From assembly GCA_038250905.1 (NCBI GenBank), contig JBBSBV010000014.1:36307-100306 (forward strand): DNA of 64,000 nucleotides. Direction: 5' to 3'. Position 1 is the first letter of the stretch, and every line of letters starts with the position of its first letter. The position numbers and the translations under genes are program-made. The notes under the pieces are model-generated. The model searched no databases. It was not told the DNA's origin and saw only the letters and a program-made list of their open reading frames with translations. The stretch comes from JAENVU01 sp038250905. GTDB lineage: Bacteria > Actinomycetota > Acidimicrobiia > IMCC26256 > JAENVU01. Shown here piece after piece: positions 17,247 through 25,116 of the stretch.

Positions 17247-17275
17247 ACCGACCCGGACACGCGGTCCGGGTCGGT
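17247..17275. terminator. Bidirectional hairpin between metF and tRNA-Ser
   Basis: Perfect 12-bp inverted repeat, ACCGACCCGGAC (17247-17258) and GTCCGGGTCGGT (17264-17275), with loop ACGCG. It begins six bases after the metF stop and ends two bases before the encoded CCA end of the convergent tRNA gene, so it can serve both transcripts. There is no long T-run, as is common in GC-rich actinobacteria. Confidence 0.7.
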
Positions 17276-17276
17276 A

Positions 17277-17364
17277 TGGCGGAGGGGGTGGGATTTGAAC
17301 CCACGGTGAGTTTCCCCACAATGGTTTTCGAGACCATCCGATTCGGCCGCTCTCGCACCCCTCC
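17277..17364 (-). tRNA. tRNA-Ser (anticodon CGA), CCA encoded
   Basis: On the minus strand the acceptor GGAGGGG (17364-17358) pairs with CCCCTCC at the 3' end. The anticodon arm is ATGGT-CTCGAAA-ACCAT, giving anticodon CGA for UCG codons. There is a long variable arm typical of serine tRNAs (TGTGGGGAAACTCACC), a T arm GTGGGTTCAAATCCCAC, discriminator G at 17280, and CCA at 17279-17277. Confidence 0.95.
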
Positions 17365-17457
17365 AGATACGCGCACCGGGGTCGACCGGGGCGCGGCGGG
17401 CGCATCCCTGGTGACGACCGTGCGGCGCACGAGCCGGTCAGTGTAACGACCGGGCTC

Positions 17458-17922
17458 TCAGCTCCTGCGGGTCGCGAAGAAGGTGCGGAGCAGGTCGGCC
17501 GATTCGCCGGCGCGGACCCCGTCGTGGACCGGACACTCGTGGTTGAGGCGCGGGTCGGCGAGCAGGTGGTACCGGCTGCCGAGCGCACCGGCCTTGGGGT
17601 CGGCGGCGCCGAAGACCACCATCCCGATGCGGGCGTTGAGCAGCGCGCCGGCGCACATCGCGCACGGTTCGAGCGTCACGATCAGGGCACAGTCGGTGAG
17701 GCGCCAGTTGCCGATCGCGGCCGCGGCACCGCGGAGGGCGAGGACCTCGGCGTGGGCGGTGGGGTCGCCGGTCAGTTCCCGCTCGTTGTGGCGCCGGGCG
17801 AGGACCTCACCGTCGGTGAGGCGAGCGACCACCGCGCCGATCGGGACGTCGCCGTGGGCGAGCGCCGCGCTCGCCTCGTCCAGCGCGATCCCCATGAGCG
17901 CGTCGATGGTGTCGGGCTCCAC
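17458..17922 (-). CDS. tadA: tRNA-specific adenosine deaminase
   Basis: Zinc cytidine/deoxycytidylate deaminase-fold protein, 154 aa from a GTG start. The zinc and catalytic residues are His57-Ala-Glu59 (THAE-type, here TAHAEV) and Cys87/Cys90 in EPCAMC. NARIGMVVFGAADPKAG and the C-terminal AGESADLLRTFF are typical of TadA, which converts A34 to inosine in tRNA-Arg(ACG). It lies about 90 bases upstream of the tRNA-Ser gene on the same strand. Confidence 0.93.
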   Translation of the reverse strand: MEPDTIDALMGIALDEASAALAHGDVPIGAVVARLTDGEVLARRHNERELTGDPTAHAEVLALRGAAAAIGNWRLTDCALIVTLEPCAMCAGALLNARIGMVVFGAADPKAGALGSRYHLLADPRLNHECPVHDGVRAGESADLLRTFFATRRS

Positions 17923-17969
17923 CGGGCGAACCTACCCGGCACCGGATCGCGAGTCGGAAGCATCCGCGC

Positions 17970-17999
17970 TTGACAGGTGACCAAAAGGTCACGTATTAT
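17970..17999 (+). promoter_or_regulatory. arsR promoter with palindromic operator
   Basis: TTGACA (17970-17975) and TATTAT (17994-17999) are 18 bases apart, the best consensus promoter in the window. The spacer holds a perfect inverted repeat, GTGACC-AAAA-GGTCAC (17977-17992). Transcription should start close to 18006, the first base of the GTG start codon, so the message is probably leaderless. The position of the palindrome implies autorepression by the ArsR protein encoded next. Confidence 0.82.
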
Positions 18000-18005
18000 T
18001 TCCCG

Positions 18006-18365
18006 GTGAGCACGAAGCCCGAACCACGCACTGAACGCGAAGGTCGAGGAAGCGACGACCCCGTGTTCAAGGCGCTCGCAGATCCGACCCGTCGCTTCCT
18101 GCTGGACCTGCTCTTCGAGCGGGACGGCCGGACGCTCACCGAACTCGAGTCCGGCCTCGAGATGACCCGGTTCGGCGTCATGAAGCACCTGCGGGTGCTC
18201 GAGGACGCAGGCCTGGTGCTCACCCAACGATCGGGGCGGGAGAAGTTGCACTTCCTCAACCCGGTCCCGATCCGGCTCGTCCACGACCGCTGGATCGACA
18301 AGTACACCGAACGTCAGGTGTCGGCACTCGCCGACCTCAAACACACCCTGGAGGAAACCGCATGA
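18006..18365 (+). CDS. ArsR-family winged-helix repressor
   Basis: Protein of 119 aa. The winged helix spans VFKALADPTRRFLLDLL, LTELESGLEMTRFGVMKHLRVLEDAGLV (recognition helix) and SGREKLHFLNPVPI (wing). There are no clustered cysteines for metal sensing, so it belongs to the ArsR group paired with SRPBCC/AHSA1 proteins. The GTG at 18006 is chosen because the promoter box ends six bases earlier, leaving no room for a leader. Its stop overlaps the next start (ATGA). Confidence 0.88.
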   Translation: MSTKPEPRTEREGRGSDDPVFKALADPTRRFLLDLLFERDGRTLTELESGLEMTRFGVMKHLRVLEDAGLVLTQRSGREKLHFLNPVPIRLVHDRWIDKYTERQVSALADLKHTLEETA

Positions 18366-18853
18366 GTCCCACCACGACCGAGACCGTCGTCCAGAAATAC
18401 CGCGTGTACATCAAGGCCACGGCCGACGCGATCTGGGAAGCCATCACGTCGAAGGAATGGTCCGAGCGTTACGGGTACCCGGGCCACAACGAGTACGACC
18501 TGCGTCCGGGCGGTGCTTTCCGCGCCGTCATGGCGCCCGAGGTGGTGGCCGCGGGTGCGCCCGAGATCGGGGTCGACGGCGAAGTGGTCGAGTTCGACCC
18601 GCCCCACCGCCTCGTGCAGACCTGGCGATTCCTGTTCAACCCCGAAGTCGAGGCCGAAGGGTTCCGCCGGGTCACATGGGAGATCGTCGACGAGAACAAC
18701 GATTACTGCCGGCTCACCGTGACCCACGATGTGAGTGACGCGCCGGTCACGGCCGCGATGCTCGAGGGTTCCGATCCTCTGCTCCACGGTGGTGGCGGTT
18801 GGAACTGGATCCTCTCGACGCTCAAGACCGAGCTCGAGGCGGCCAACCGGTAA
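18362..18853 (+). CDS. SRPBCC (AHSA1-like) domain protein
   Basis: Protein of 163 aa with the START/AHSA1 fold: VQKYRVYIKATADAIWEAI at the N-terminus, then YDLRPGGAFRAVM, VVEFDPPHRLVQTWRF and a C-terminal amphipathic helix, WNWILSTLKTELEAA. Translation is coupled to the ArsR gene by the ATGA overlap. Such pairs are common; the SRPBCC protein binds or processes the small molecule whose level the repressor senses, but the ligand is not evident. Confidence 0.83.
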   Translation: MSPTTTETVVQKYRVYIKATADAIWEAITSKEWSERYGYPGHNEYDLRPGGAFRAVMAPEVVAAGAPEIGVDGEVVEFDPPHRLVQTWRFLFNPEVEAEGFRRVTWEIVDENNDYCRLTVTHDVSDAPVTAAMLEGSDPLLHGGGGWNWILSTLKTELEAANR

Positions 18854-18868
18854 TCCGCAACCGATCGG

Positions 18869-19234
18869 TCAGGACGGGGTCGCGCCGCCCACTTCGTGGA
18901 GCTCGATCCCGTTCCCGGCCGGGTCGGAGAGAAAGGCCTGGAGGTTGGCGCCGACCGGAATGGCGTCGCTGACCTCCAGGCCCCGGTCGCGCAGTTCCGT
19001 GATCGTCGCGTCCATGTCGGCCACCTGGACCGCGAAGTGCTGGCCGAGGTTGGCCGGCGTCGGCGCCTCGATGAGGTGCAGCTGCTGTCCACCGAAATCG
19101 ATCCACGCGCCGCCGAACCCGAAGTCGGGACGATCGGTACGCGGTGAGCCACCGAGCACCTCGGTGTAGAACGCGAGCGCGGTGTCGACGTCGGTGACGT
19201 TGATCGACACGTGATGGATGGCGAGCGGCTGCAT
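18869..19234 (-). CDS. VOC (glyoxalase/bleomycin resistance) family protein
   Basis: Protein of 121 aa with two beta-alpha-beta-beta-beta modules. LAIHHVSINVTDVDTALAFYTEVLG carries the first metal histidine; LHLIEAPTPANLGQHFAVQVADMDATI begins the second module, and LSDPAGNGIELHEV ends with the conserved glutamate. Members include glyoxalases, dioxygenases and resistance proteins; none can be chosen here. I use the ATG at 19232-19234 because the domain begins immediately after it. It converges with the SRPBCC gene. Confidence 0.8.
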   Translation of the reverse strand: MQPLAIHHVSINVTDVDTALAFYTEVLGGSPRTDRPDFGFGGAWIDFGGQQLHLIEAPTPANLGQHFAVQVADMDATITELRDRGLEVSDAIPVGANLQAFLSDPAGNGIELHEVGGATPS

Positions 19235-19654
19235 GGTACGAGTCTGCGTTGGTGTGGCGAGGCTCGCAAGCGCGCGGCTCCCGGCGTGGGGTACGGGACC
19301 CTGAGGGTGACGCGGCACCCAGAGCAGACCCGGAGCGGGGGACGAGAGAACCGGGGTGCGCGGGTGCTCACCGCACTGCGGATGTTGCGCAGGTTTGTGG
19401 CGGGCCTTGTGGGATCTCTTTCGAACTCCGAGCCCGTGCTCGTGCCGCTTCTCGCGGAGCTGAGGGCCGGCGGACAGTGGCGAGAGCGGCCCCTATCCGG
19501 CGGTTGAGGGCACCCCGGCTGACGTCAGCTCCAGACGATAGGTGGAGTGCGCGACTCGTCCAGATCCGGCCATCGCGCGACCGTCTCGTTGACCTCGGAG
19601 CGCCGGGTGTGCAGACCGTGAGACCTGGCTCCGCAGGGGCCGACCCAACGTGCG
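19235..19654. other. Intergenic stretch with no recognised gene
   Basis: About 420 bases between the divergent VOC gene and the polyketide-cyclase-like gene. Open frames exist on both strands, but none has a recognisable domain, a convincing ribosome site or conserved-looking composition. I saw no tRNA, repeat or strong hairpin in it. It must hold the promoters of the two flanking genes. Confidence 0.5.
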
Positions 19655-20131
19655 ATGCTTGCCGACATGGTACGCGACGAGGTGACGAGACAGATCGCGG
19701 CGACGCCGGAGAAGGTGTGGTCATTGGTTGCCGACGCGACGCGTATGGCTGAGTGGAGCCCGGTGATCACCCGATGCCAGTGGATCGGTGACGCGTCGGG
19801 ACCCGAGGTCGGCGCCCGGTTCGTCGGGCACAACCGACAGGCGGGCGCTCGCTGGTCGCGCGAGTGCGTCATCACCGCTTGCGAAACCGGTCGCGAGCTG
19901 GCGTTCGAGACGCTGTTCCGGGGCGCACCGTCGACCCGCTGGCGATACCGGTTCGAGCCTTCCGACGCAGGGACCAGGGTGACCGAGTCCTACGAGGTTG
20001 TCTCCATGCCGATGTGGGTGCGCGCCCTCCGGCGGGTCCCCGGCATGGTCGAGCGGTCTCGCCGCGATGCGCGAAAGGGGATGGAGGTCACCCTCGAGCG
20101 GATCGGCGCGATCGCCGAGACCGGCGCGTGA
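19655..20131 (+). CDS. SRPBCC / polyketide cyclase-like protein
   Basis: Protein of 158 aa in the START-like superfamily. It contains RDEVTRQIAATPEKVWSLVADATRMAEWSP, GARFVGHNRQ, ELAFETLF, TRWRYRFEPSDAGTRVTESYEV and a basic C-terminal helix. These are the features of ligand-binding SRPBCC proteins such as mycobacterial Rv0910-like polyketide cyclases. The start could instead be the ATG at 19667, four codons later; neither has a clear ribosome site. Ligand and role are unknown. Confidence 0.78.
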   Translation: MLADMVRDEVTRQIAATPEKVWSLVADATRMAEWSPVITRCQWIGDASGPEVGARFVGHNRQAGARWSRECVITACETGRELAFETLFRGAPSTRWRYRFEPSDAGTRVTESYEVVSMPMWVRALRRVPGMVERSRRDARKGMEVTLERIGAIAETGA

Positions 20132-20180
20132 GCCTGGTCAGTTGACCTGCCGCCAGCCTTGCCGCGTGGCGGGCCGCTGA

Positions 20181-20441
20181 TCAGCTGGACACGAACAGTT
20201 GCGGCGGTGCCGTGACACCGGCCTCCTGCATCGCCTTGCCCAGCGTGGGATCGGCGAGCATCTCCTCCATCTTGGCTGGGTCGCCGTCGGCGACCAGCCA
20301 CACGGAGTTCGGATCATCTGCATCGCGGAGGACTCGGACATCGGTGAGGCCCGCTGACTCCCGGCGGGGAGTGTCGCCGTCGAAGACCGGCCGCCACTTG
20401 TCGAAGTCGGCCACGGGATGGTGGAGAAACAGCTTCGCCAT
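20181..20441 (-). CDS. Small conserved protein, dimeric alpha-beta barrel type
   Basis: Protein of 86 aa. It begins MAKLFLHHPVADFDKWRPVFD and continues with VRVLRDADDPNSVWLVADGDPAKMEEMLADPTLGKAM. The pattern of short strands and helices and the phrase DFDKWRPVFD recall small ferredoxin-like-fold proteins related to cyclases and antibiotic-biosynthesis monooxygenases. There are no catalytic residues I can name. It converges on the SRPBCC gene at 20131. Confidence 0.7.
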   Translation of the reverse strand: MAKLFLHHPVADFDKWRPVFDGDTPRRESAGLTDVRVLRDADDPNSVWLVADGDPAKMEEMLADPTLGKAMQEAGVTAPPQLFVSS

Positions 20442-20782
20442 GACGGTGTCCAGTCGCTCGCAGGGTCAGTAGGTGCACGGTATCCCAGCCACCTCAGCCC
20501 TGGAGCCGGAGCAGGTCCATTCGGGGCTCCGGGAGAACACCTGGACCTCCCGCACCGAGGTGCCGTTCCTCGCAGCGTCCGCCGCCAGCTATCGACGGCC
20601 GACGAGGGTATGGGGCACCACCGGAACCTGACCCCAAAGTGCCGGTCGGGGATACCGCGGACCGAAACACGACGTTGGTTCTCGCACACGTCCCGTGCTG
20701 AGCGACCGGACGGTCCCCCGGTCATGGAGCATGCATCCCCATCAGGGCAGATGCCGCTGTGGTCGACATCACAACGGATGAG
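20442..20782. other. Intergenic stretch with no recognised gene
   Basis: About 340 bases upstream of the small protein at 20181 and downstream (minus strand) of tRNA-Ser(GGA). Open frames cross it on both strands, but they also run through the tRNA gene and lack any domain signature, so I treat them as chance. No hairpin or repeat stands out. Confidence 0.45.
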
Positions 20783-20867
20783 CGGAGGGAGAGGGATTCG
20801 AACCCTCGGTGAGTTTCCCCACACACGCTTTCCAAGCGTGCCGATTCGGCCGCTCTCGCACCCCTCC
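20783..20867 (-). tRNA. tRNA-Ser (anticodon GGA)
   Basis: The acceptor GGAGGGG (20867-20861) pairs with TCCCTCC, including one G-U pair. The anticodon arm CACGC-TTGGAAA-GCGTG gives GGA, reading UCC/UCU. The long variable arm TGTGGGGAAACTCACC is identical to that of the CGA isoacceptor 3.4 kb away, as is the 5' half (TGCGAGAGCGGCCGAATCGG). The discriminator is G; the next bases read CTC, so CCA is not encoded here, unlike the CGA gene. Confidence 0.95.
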
Positions 20868-20989
20868 GGGCGCCCCGCGTACGGGGCGTCGAAGGCGCCG
20901 ATGGTACTGCCCGGTCGTCGGCCAGCCCTGATCTGTCGACCCCGCGCGTGATCGCGTGAATCGGCCGCGAGGGCGGCTGCTACCCTGCC

Positions 20990-21235
20990 CCCGCGGACCG
21001 TGCTAGGTGGGGAGTCCGTGGTGCCCTGTACCCCAAATCCACGTATGGGGGGCTGAATCCCCGCCCAAGGCTCGAGCCGGAATGGGGAAGGCGACTCGCA
21101 CGCAGCGTCGAGGGCCGGGTCCTGCGCAACGAGATCTCGTGAACCGAGTCAGGTCCGGAAGGAAGCAGCTCTCAGCGGGCCCTCTCGTGTGCCGCAGGGT
21201 TGCCTGGTCTGAGCCGGCGACGGGACCCGCGCCTC
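20990..21235 (+). ncRNA. ffs: Signal recognition particle RNA, large bacterial type
   Basis: The SRP domain IV core GGTCCGGAAGGAAGCAG lies at 21152-21168, preceded by GTCA and flanked by pairing arms. Upstream, GTGCTAGGTGGGGAG (from 21000), GTGCCCTGTA and GCTGAATCCCCGCCC are the conserved Alu-domain blocks also found in Bacillus-type and mycobacterial long SRP RNAs; downstream, GTGCCGCAGGGTTGCCTGG closes the long helix. So this is the long form with an Alu domain, not a 4.5S hairpin. Ends are approximate. It sits upstream of dnaX, a conserved arrangement. It binds Ffh for co-translational membrane targeting. Confidence 0.9.
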
Positions 21236-21349
21236 ATTGCGTCTTGTCGACGGCGGGTGCACGGTCCGCACTGCAATCTCGAAGGATCTGGCCTGAAAAT
21301 CGGGCGGAATCGTCCTCACCCGCCGCGCGCCGACGGTAAGGTCCCAGCC

Positions 21350-22219
21350 GTGGCGGAGAGAGCCGTTTCTACGGCGCGGGCGCACGTTTCCGGGGGTGGA
21401 CAACCTCCACGCGGACTCGCCCAGGTCACCCGAGTCCACGCCCCGATCCGGTCGACCGCGCTGGCGCTGCTCGCACTCGCCGTCGTGAGCGTGCTCTCGT
21501 TCCCGAGCATTGGTGGTGCCGGGCCCCCGGCCCCGTCGATCGAGCACGCGGCGGTGCTCACGCCCGACGGCACCGATGGTTACGCGTTCGACGCGGTCCG
21601 GGACACCGTGACGGTGTCGACCAACTCGGAGAACCGGACCGCCAACCTGCGCACCGTGTTCTGGGCGGCCGATGCCACGGTGCAACGGGACTCCACCACC
21701 TGTGCCACGTGGACCGCCGAGTCGAGCGATGGGCTCCAGCAGGGTGCCGCGCTGCGGATCTCGGACCGGCCCGGCCGCGGGGTCCAGGCGATCACCGTCA
21801 CCAAGAACGTCTTCCCCTACGGCTCGTGGGTCTTCAACGTGCACATCTGGGACAGCACGACCGGCCGGATGGACAAACTGGCGAGCATCAACCTCGGGCC
21901 GGTGCTCTCCGTCGCCGGTGACCCACCGCGACCGCGGCCGTTGCCGTGGCGGGTGTGTGCCCGTGCCGTCGGACGCACGGTGAGCTTCAAGGCGTGGGCC
22001 ACCGCCGATCCGGAGCCGGAGTGGGGCGATCCCCGGTACGGAGGCTCGGTCCGCCTGCCCGACGACGCACCGACCGACGGGTACTCCGGTTGGTACGCCG
22101 GGCATCTCGGCCCCGGGATGACGGCGGTGTACTCGGATCTGCGGACCGACGCGGTGGTGACCTCGCCGGTCGTGGCGCTGCCGACGCCGACCGACACCTC
22201 GGGCGTACTCGCTCGATAG
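21350..22219 (+). CDS. Secreted or membrane-anchored hypothetical protein
   Basis: Protein of 289 aa. An N-terminal hydrophobic segment (residues about 34-51, STALALLALAVVSVLSFPS) follows a basic region, consistent with a signal peptide or anchor. The mature part has alternating strands (DTVTVSTNSENRTANLRTVFW, SWVFNVHIWDSTTGRM) suggestive of beta-sandwich domains but no family I recognise. GTG 21350 is supported by a TAAGGT box at 21337-21342, seven bases upstream; open sequence further 5' overlaps the SRP RNA. It ends nine bases before dnaX, so the two may be co-expressed. Confidence 0.65.
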   Translation: MAERAVSTARAHVSGGGQPPRGLAQVTRVHAPIRSTALALLALAVVSVLSFPSIGGAGPPAPSIEHAAVLTPDGTDGYAFDAVRDTVTVSTNSENRTANLRTVFWAADATVQRDSTTCATWTAESSDGLQQGAALRISDRPGRGVQAITVTKNVFPYGSWVFNVHIWDSTTGRMDKLASINLGPVLSVAGDPPRPRPLPWRVCARAVGRTVSFKAWATADPEPEWGDPRYGGSVRLPDDAPTDGYSGWYAGHLGPGMTAVYSDLRTDAVVTSPVVALPTPTDTSGVLAR

Positions 22220-22228
22220 GGTCGGGCG

Positions 22229-24148
22229 ATGTCGTTCCAAGCCCTCTACCGCAAGTACCGACCGCAACGGTTCGGTGAGTTGGTCGGCCAGGAGCACATC
22301 ACGGTCGCGTTGCGCAACGCCGTGCGCGACGACCGCGTCGGCCACGCGTACCTGTTCTCCGGTCCGCGTGGGAACGGCAAGACCACCACCGCGCGGATCC
22401 TCGCCAAGGCGCTGAACTGCCTCGAGCTCGGCGCCGACGGTGAACCGTGTGGCCAGTGCGAGAACTGTGTCGCGATCGCCGCCGGGACCTTCGGGGATCT
22501 CATCGAGATGGACGCGGCCTCGAACCGTGGTGTCGACGATGCCCGCAACCTGGTGTCGCGCATCAACCTCGGCCTCGGTGCCACCTCGAAGCGCAAGGTG
22601 TACCTCCTCGACGAGGTACACATGCTCACCAAGGACGCGTCGAACACGCTCCTCAAGTCGATCGAGGAACCGCCGGCGCACGTCGTGTTCATCCTCGCGA
22701 CGACCGAACCCGAGAAGGTGCTGCCCACCATCCGGTCGCGCACCCAGCACTTCGAGTTCACGTACCTGACGGTGGAGGAGATCAGCGGCCTGCTCGCGTC
22801 GGTCCTCACCGACGAGGGCGTGGAGTTCGAAGCCGAAGCCCTGCCGTTGGTGGCCCGCGCCGCGGCGGGTTCCGCGCGTGATTCCGAATCGCTGCTCGAT
22901 CTCGTGCTCGCCGGCGGCGGCCCGGTGACGGTGGCCTCGGTGGAGGCTGCCCTCGGCGGTGCCCCACTCGAGATGCGCATGACCATCCTCGACGCGGTCG
23001 CGGCGGAAGACGTTGCCGGGGTGCTGATCGGTGTGCGGGCGCTGCTCGACGCCGCCCACGACCCGCGGCGCATCGCCGAGGGGTTGCTGAGTTCCCTGCG
23101 CGACGCGTTCGTCACGGTTGCGAGCAAGGGTCGGATCGAGATCGACGAACCCGAAGAGGTGCAGGCGCGTCTCGTCACGCTCGGCGAGACGATGGGGAAC
23201 GCGGCGCTCGTGCGCGCGCTCGAGACGCTCGGCCAGGCCGTCGTCGACATGCGCGGGGTCGATGCCGCCGATCCGCGGCTCGTCCTGGAGATCGCGCTCG
23301 TGCGTCTCGCCCGCCGCGAGACCAACGTCGCGTTGGCGTCGCTCGCGGATCGCGTCGACCGGTTGGAAGCGCGCCTCGCCGACGGTGGTGTGAGCGCGGC
23401 TCCTCCGGGGCCTGCCCCGGAACGCGCGCCGGTGGCGGACGCGCCGCGGCGCAGTGCGCGGGCTCCGGCGGCCGACCGCACGCCCGTGGAACCTGCTCCG
23501 CCCGCGGCACGACCCACCGAGGCACCGACCACGGAGGTGCCGGCCACCGAGGCACCGGCCGAGGCGAAGGCCGGGAACACCCGGCCCAAGGCGCTCGGCG
23601 CGTTGCGCAAGGCGGCGGCGGCGCAGGCGCCGGCCGACCCATCGCCCGCCGCGCCCGAACCCGACTCGGCACCGCCCGCGGTTCCCACGCCGGACGCGTC
23701 GTTCGGCCTCGACGATGCCGTGCTCGCGTGGGCCCAGGTCCTCGCGAGCCTCCCGCGATCGCTCCAGGCGGCCGTGATGGAGGCTCAACCGTTGCGGGTC
23801 GACGGCAACGTGATCGTCTTCGGCGTGGCCCGAAACCACATCGACGCGGTGCGCCCGAAGTTCCAGAAGGACGCCGACGCAATCCGCGAGGCCTTCATCC
23901 GGGAACTCGGCTCGGTGCCCCGGTTCTCCTTCTCCCCGCACGAGTGGGGCGAGGGCGAAGGGCCGCCGCACCGCCTCGCCGCCAACCAGGCCGTGCCGGA
24001 GCCGGAACCCGAGATCGACGTGGTGGAGATCGTCGACACCACCGAACTCGTGGACGCGCCGATCACCGAGGGCCCGGCAGTAGATTCGATCAGTCGCCTC
24101 GAGGACGCGCTCGGCGCGACCGTCGTGGAAGAGCAGACGAAGTCTTAG
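22229..24148 (+). CDS. dnaX: DNA polymerase III subunit gamma/tau
   Basis: Clamp-loader ATPase of 639 aa. The Walker A is GPRGNGKTT at residues 45-53. The zinc module has Cys74, Cys77 and Cys80 in CGQCENC, and Walker B/DExx is VYLLDEVHML. A SRTQHFEF sensor region follows. After about residue 380 comes a long Ala/Pro/Glu-rich linker, then a compact C-terminal domain with WAQVLASLPRSLQAAVMEA that resembles the tau domain binding the polymerase. A TAGGGT box lies six bases before the ATG (22217-22222). The order dnaX-ybaB-recR is conserved. Confidence 0.96.
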   Translation: MSFQALYRKYRPQRFGELVGQEHITVALRNAVRDDRVGHAYLFSGPRGNGKTTTARILAKALNCLELGADGEPCGQCENCVAIAAGTFGDLIEMDAASNRGVDDARNLVSRINLGLGATSKRKVYLLDEVHMLTKDASNTLLKSIEEPPAHVVFILATTEPEKVLPTIRSRTQHFEFTYLTVEEISGLLASVLTDEGVEFEAEALPLVARAAAGSARDSESLLDLVLAGGGPVTVASVEAALGGAPLEMRMTILDAVAAEDVAGVLIGVRALLDAAHDPRRIAEGLLSSLRDAFVTVASKGRIEIDEPEEVQARLVTLGETMGNAALVRALETLGQAVVDMRGVDAADPRLVLEIALVRLARRETNVALASLADRVDRLEARLADGGVSAAPPGPAPERAPVADAPRRSARAPAADRTPVEPAPPAARPTEAPTTEVPATEAPAEAKAGNTRPKALGALRKAAAAQAPADPSPAAPEPDSAPPAVPTPDASFGLDDAVLAWAQVLASLPRSLQAAVMEAQPLRVDGNVIVFGVARNHIDAVRPKFQKDADAIREAFIRELGSVPRFSFSPHEWGEGEGPPHRLAANQAVPEPEPEIDVVEIVDTTELVDAPITEGPAVDSISRLEDALGATVVEEQTKS

Positions 24149-24156
24149 GGAGTCCC

Positions 24157-24486
24157 GTGGCCAAATCCAAGCCCCCGATGAACAACATGATGAAGCAAGT
24201 GCAGCAGATGCAGGAGGACATGTTCGCGGCGCAGGCCCAACTCGCCGAGACCACGGTCGACGGCACTGCCGGTGGGGGCATGGTCAAGGCGACGGTGACC
24301 GGGACCGGGGACCTGATCTCGATCGAACTCTCGCCCGATGTCGTCGACCCCGACGACATCGAGATGCTCCAGGACCTGGTCGTCGCCGCGGTGGCCGACG
24401 CGAACCGCGCCGCGCAGGCGTTGCAGTCGGAGCGCATGGGCGGCGTCACCGGCGGTATCGACCTCAGCGCGTTCGGTCTCGGCTGA
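24157..24486 (+). CDS. ybaB: YbaB/EbfC family nucleoid-associated protein
   Basis: Small DNA-binding protein, 109 aa. The N-terminal methionine-rich helix (NNMMKQVQQMQEDMFAAQAQL) and the core VKATVTGTGDLISIELSPDVVDPDDIEMLQDLVVAAVADAN match the family, which binds DNA as a dimer near recR. GTG 24157 is preceded by AGGGAG, eight bases after the dnaX stop. The tail is glycine-rich (GGVTGGIDLSAFGLG). Confidence 0.92.
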   Translation: MAKSKPPMNNMMKQVQQMQEDMFAAQAQLAETTVDGTAGGGMVKATVTGTGDLISIELSPDVVDPDDIEMLQDLVVAAVADANRAAQALQSERMGGVTGGIDLSAFGLG

Positions 24487-24505
24487 TGCCGGTCCGGTCT
24501 CCGAG

Positions 24506-25114
24506 GTGACCGCGGTCTACGCGGGGCCCGTCCAGCGACTCATCGACGAACTCGGTCGCCTCCCCGGCGTCGGTCCGAAGTCGGCGCAACGCATCGCCTT
24601 CTATCTCCTGCGCGTCGCGCCCGAGGACGCCCGTCGCCTCGCCGGTTCGATCATCGAGGTGAAGGAGAAGATCAGCTGGTGTCGCCGGTGCTTCAACATC
24701 GCCGAAGGTGAACTGTGCCAGTTCTGTCTCGACGAACGGCGAGACCGGACCGTGATCTGTGTGGTCGAGGAACCACGCGACATCGTGGCGGTGGAGCGCA
24801 CGCAGGAGTTCCGCGGTTCGTACCACGTGCTCCAGGGGACGATCTCGCCGATCGAGGGAATCGGTCCCGACCAGCTGCGGATCAAGGAACTGCTCGCCCG
24901 GGTCAAGGAGGACGGGGTGACCGAGGTGATCCTCGCCACTAATCCGAACACCGACGGCGAGGTCACCGCGATGTACCTGGCCCGCGCGCTCGGTGAGAGC
25001 GAACTGCGCGTGACCCGGTTGGCGAGCGGACTGCCCGTCGGCGGCGACCTCGAGTACGCCGACGAGGTCACCCTCGGTCGCGCCTTCGAAGGCCGCCGCC
25101 CCATCGACGCCTGA
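24506..25114 (+). CDS. recR: Recombination mediator protein RecR
   Basis: RecFOR-pathway protein of 202 aa. The helix-hairpin-helix reads LGRLPGVGPKSAQRIAFYLL. Four zinc cysteines lie in CRRCFNIAEGELCQFC, the Toprim domain starts VICVVEEPRDIVAVERT, and ends with LASGLPVGGDLEYADEVTLGRAFEGR. It forms the ring that loads RecA at gaps. The start GTG 24506 is the only suitable codon before YAGPVQRLIDEL; it is 19 bases after ybaB. Confidence 0.95.
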   Translation: MTAVYAGPVQRLIDELGRLPGVGPKSAQRIAFYLLRVAPEDARRLAGSIIEVKEKISWCRRCFNIAEGELCQFCLDERRDRTVICVVEEPRDIVAVERTQEFRGSYHVLQGTISPIEGIGPDQLRIKELLARVKEDGVTEVILATNPNTDGEVTAMYLARALGESELRVTRLASGLPVGGDLEYADEVTLGRAFEGRRPIDA

Positions 25115-25116
25115 GG

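Noticed and set aside
19211..19507. 98-codon plus-strand frame in the gap before the SRPBCC gene
   Set aside because: No ribosome site or domain; it begins inside the VOC gene on the other strand.
20418..20951. 177-codon plus-strand frame over the tRNA-Ser(GGA) gene
   Set aside because: It reads straight through the antisense of a well-formed tRNA and shows no protein signature.
21149..23971. 940-codon open frame on the minus strand opposite dnaX
   Set aside because: dnaX on the plus strand has all expected motifs; the antisense frame has none and also overlaps the SRP RNA.
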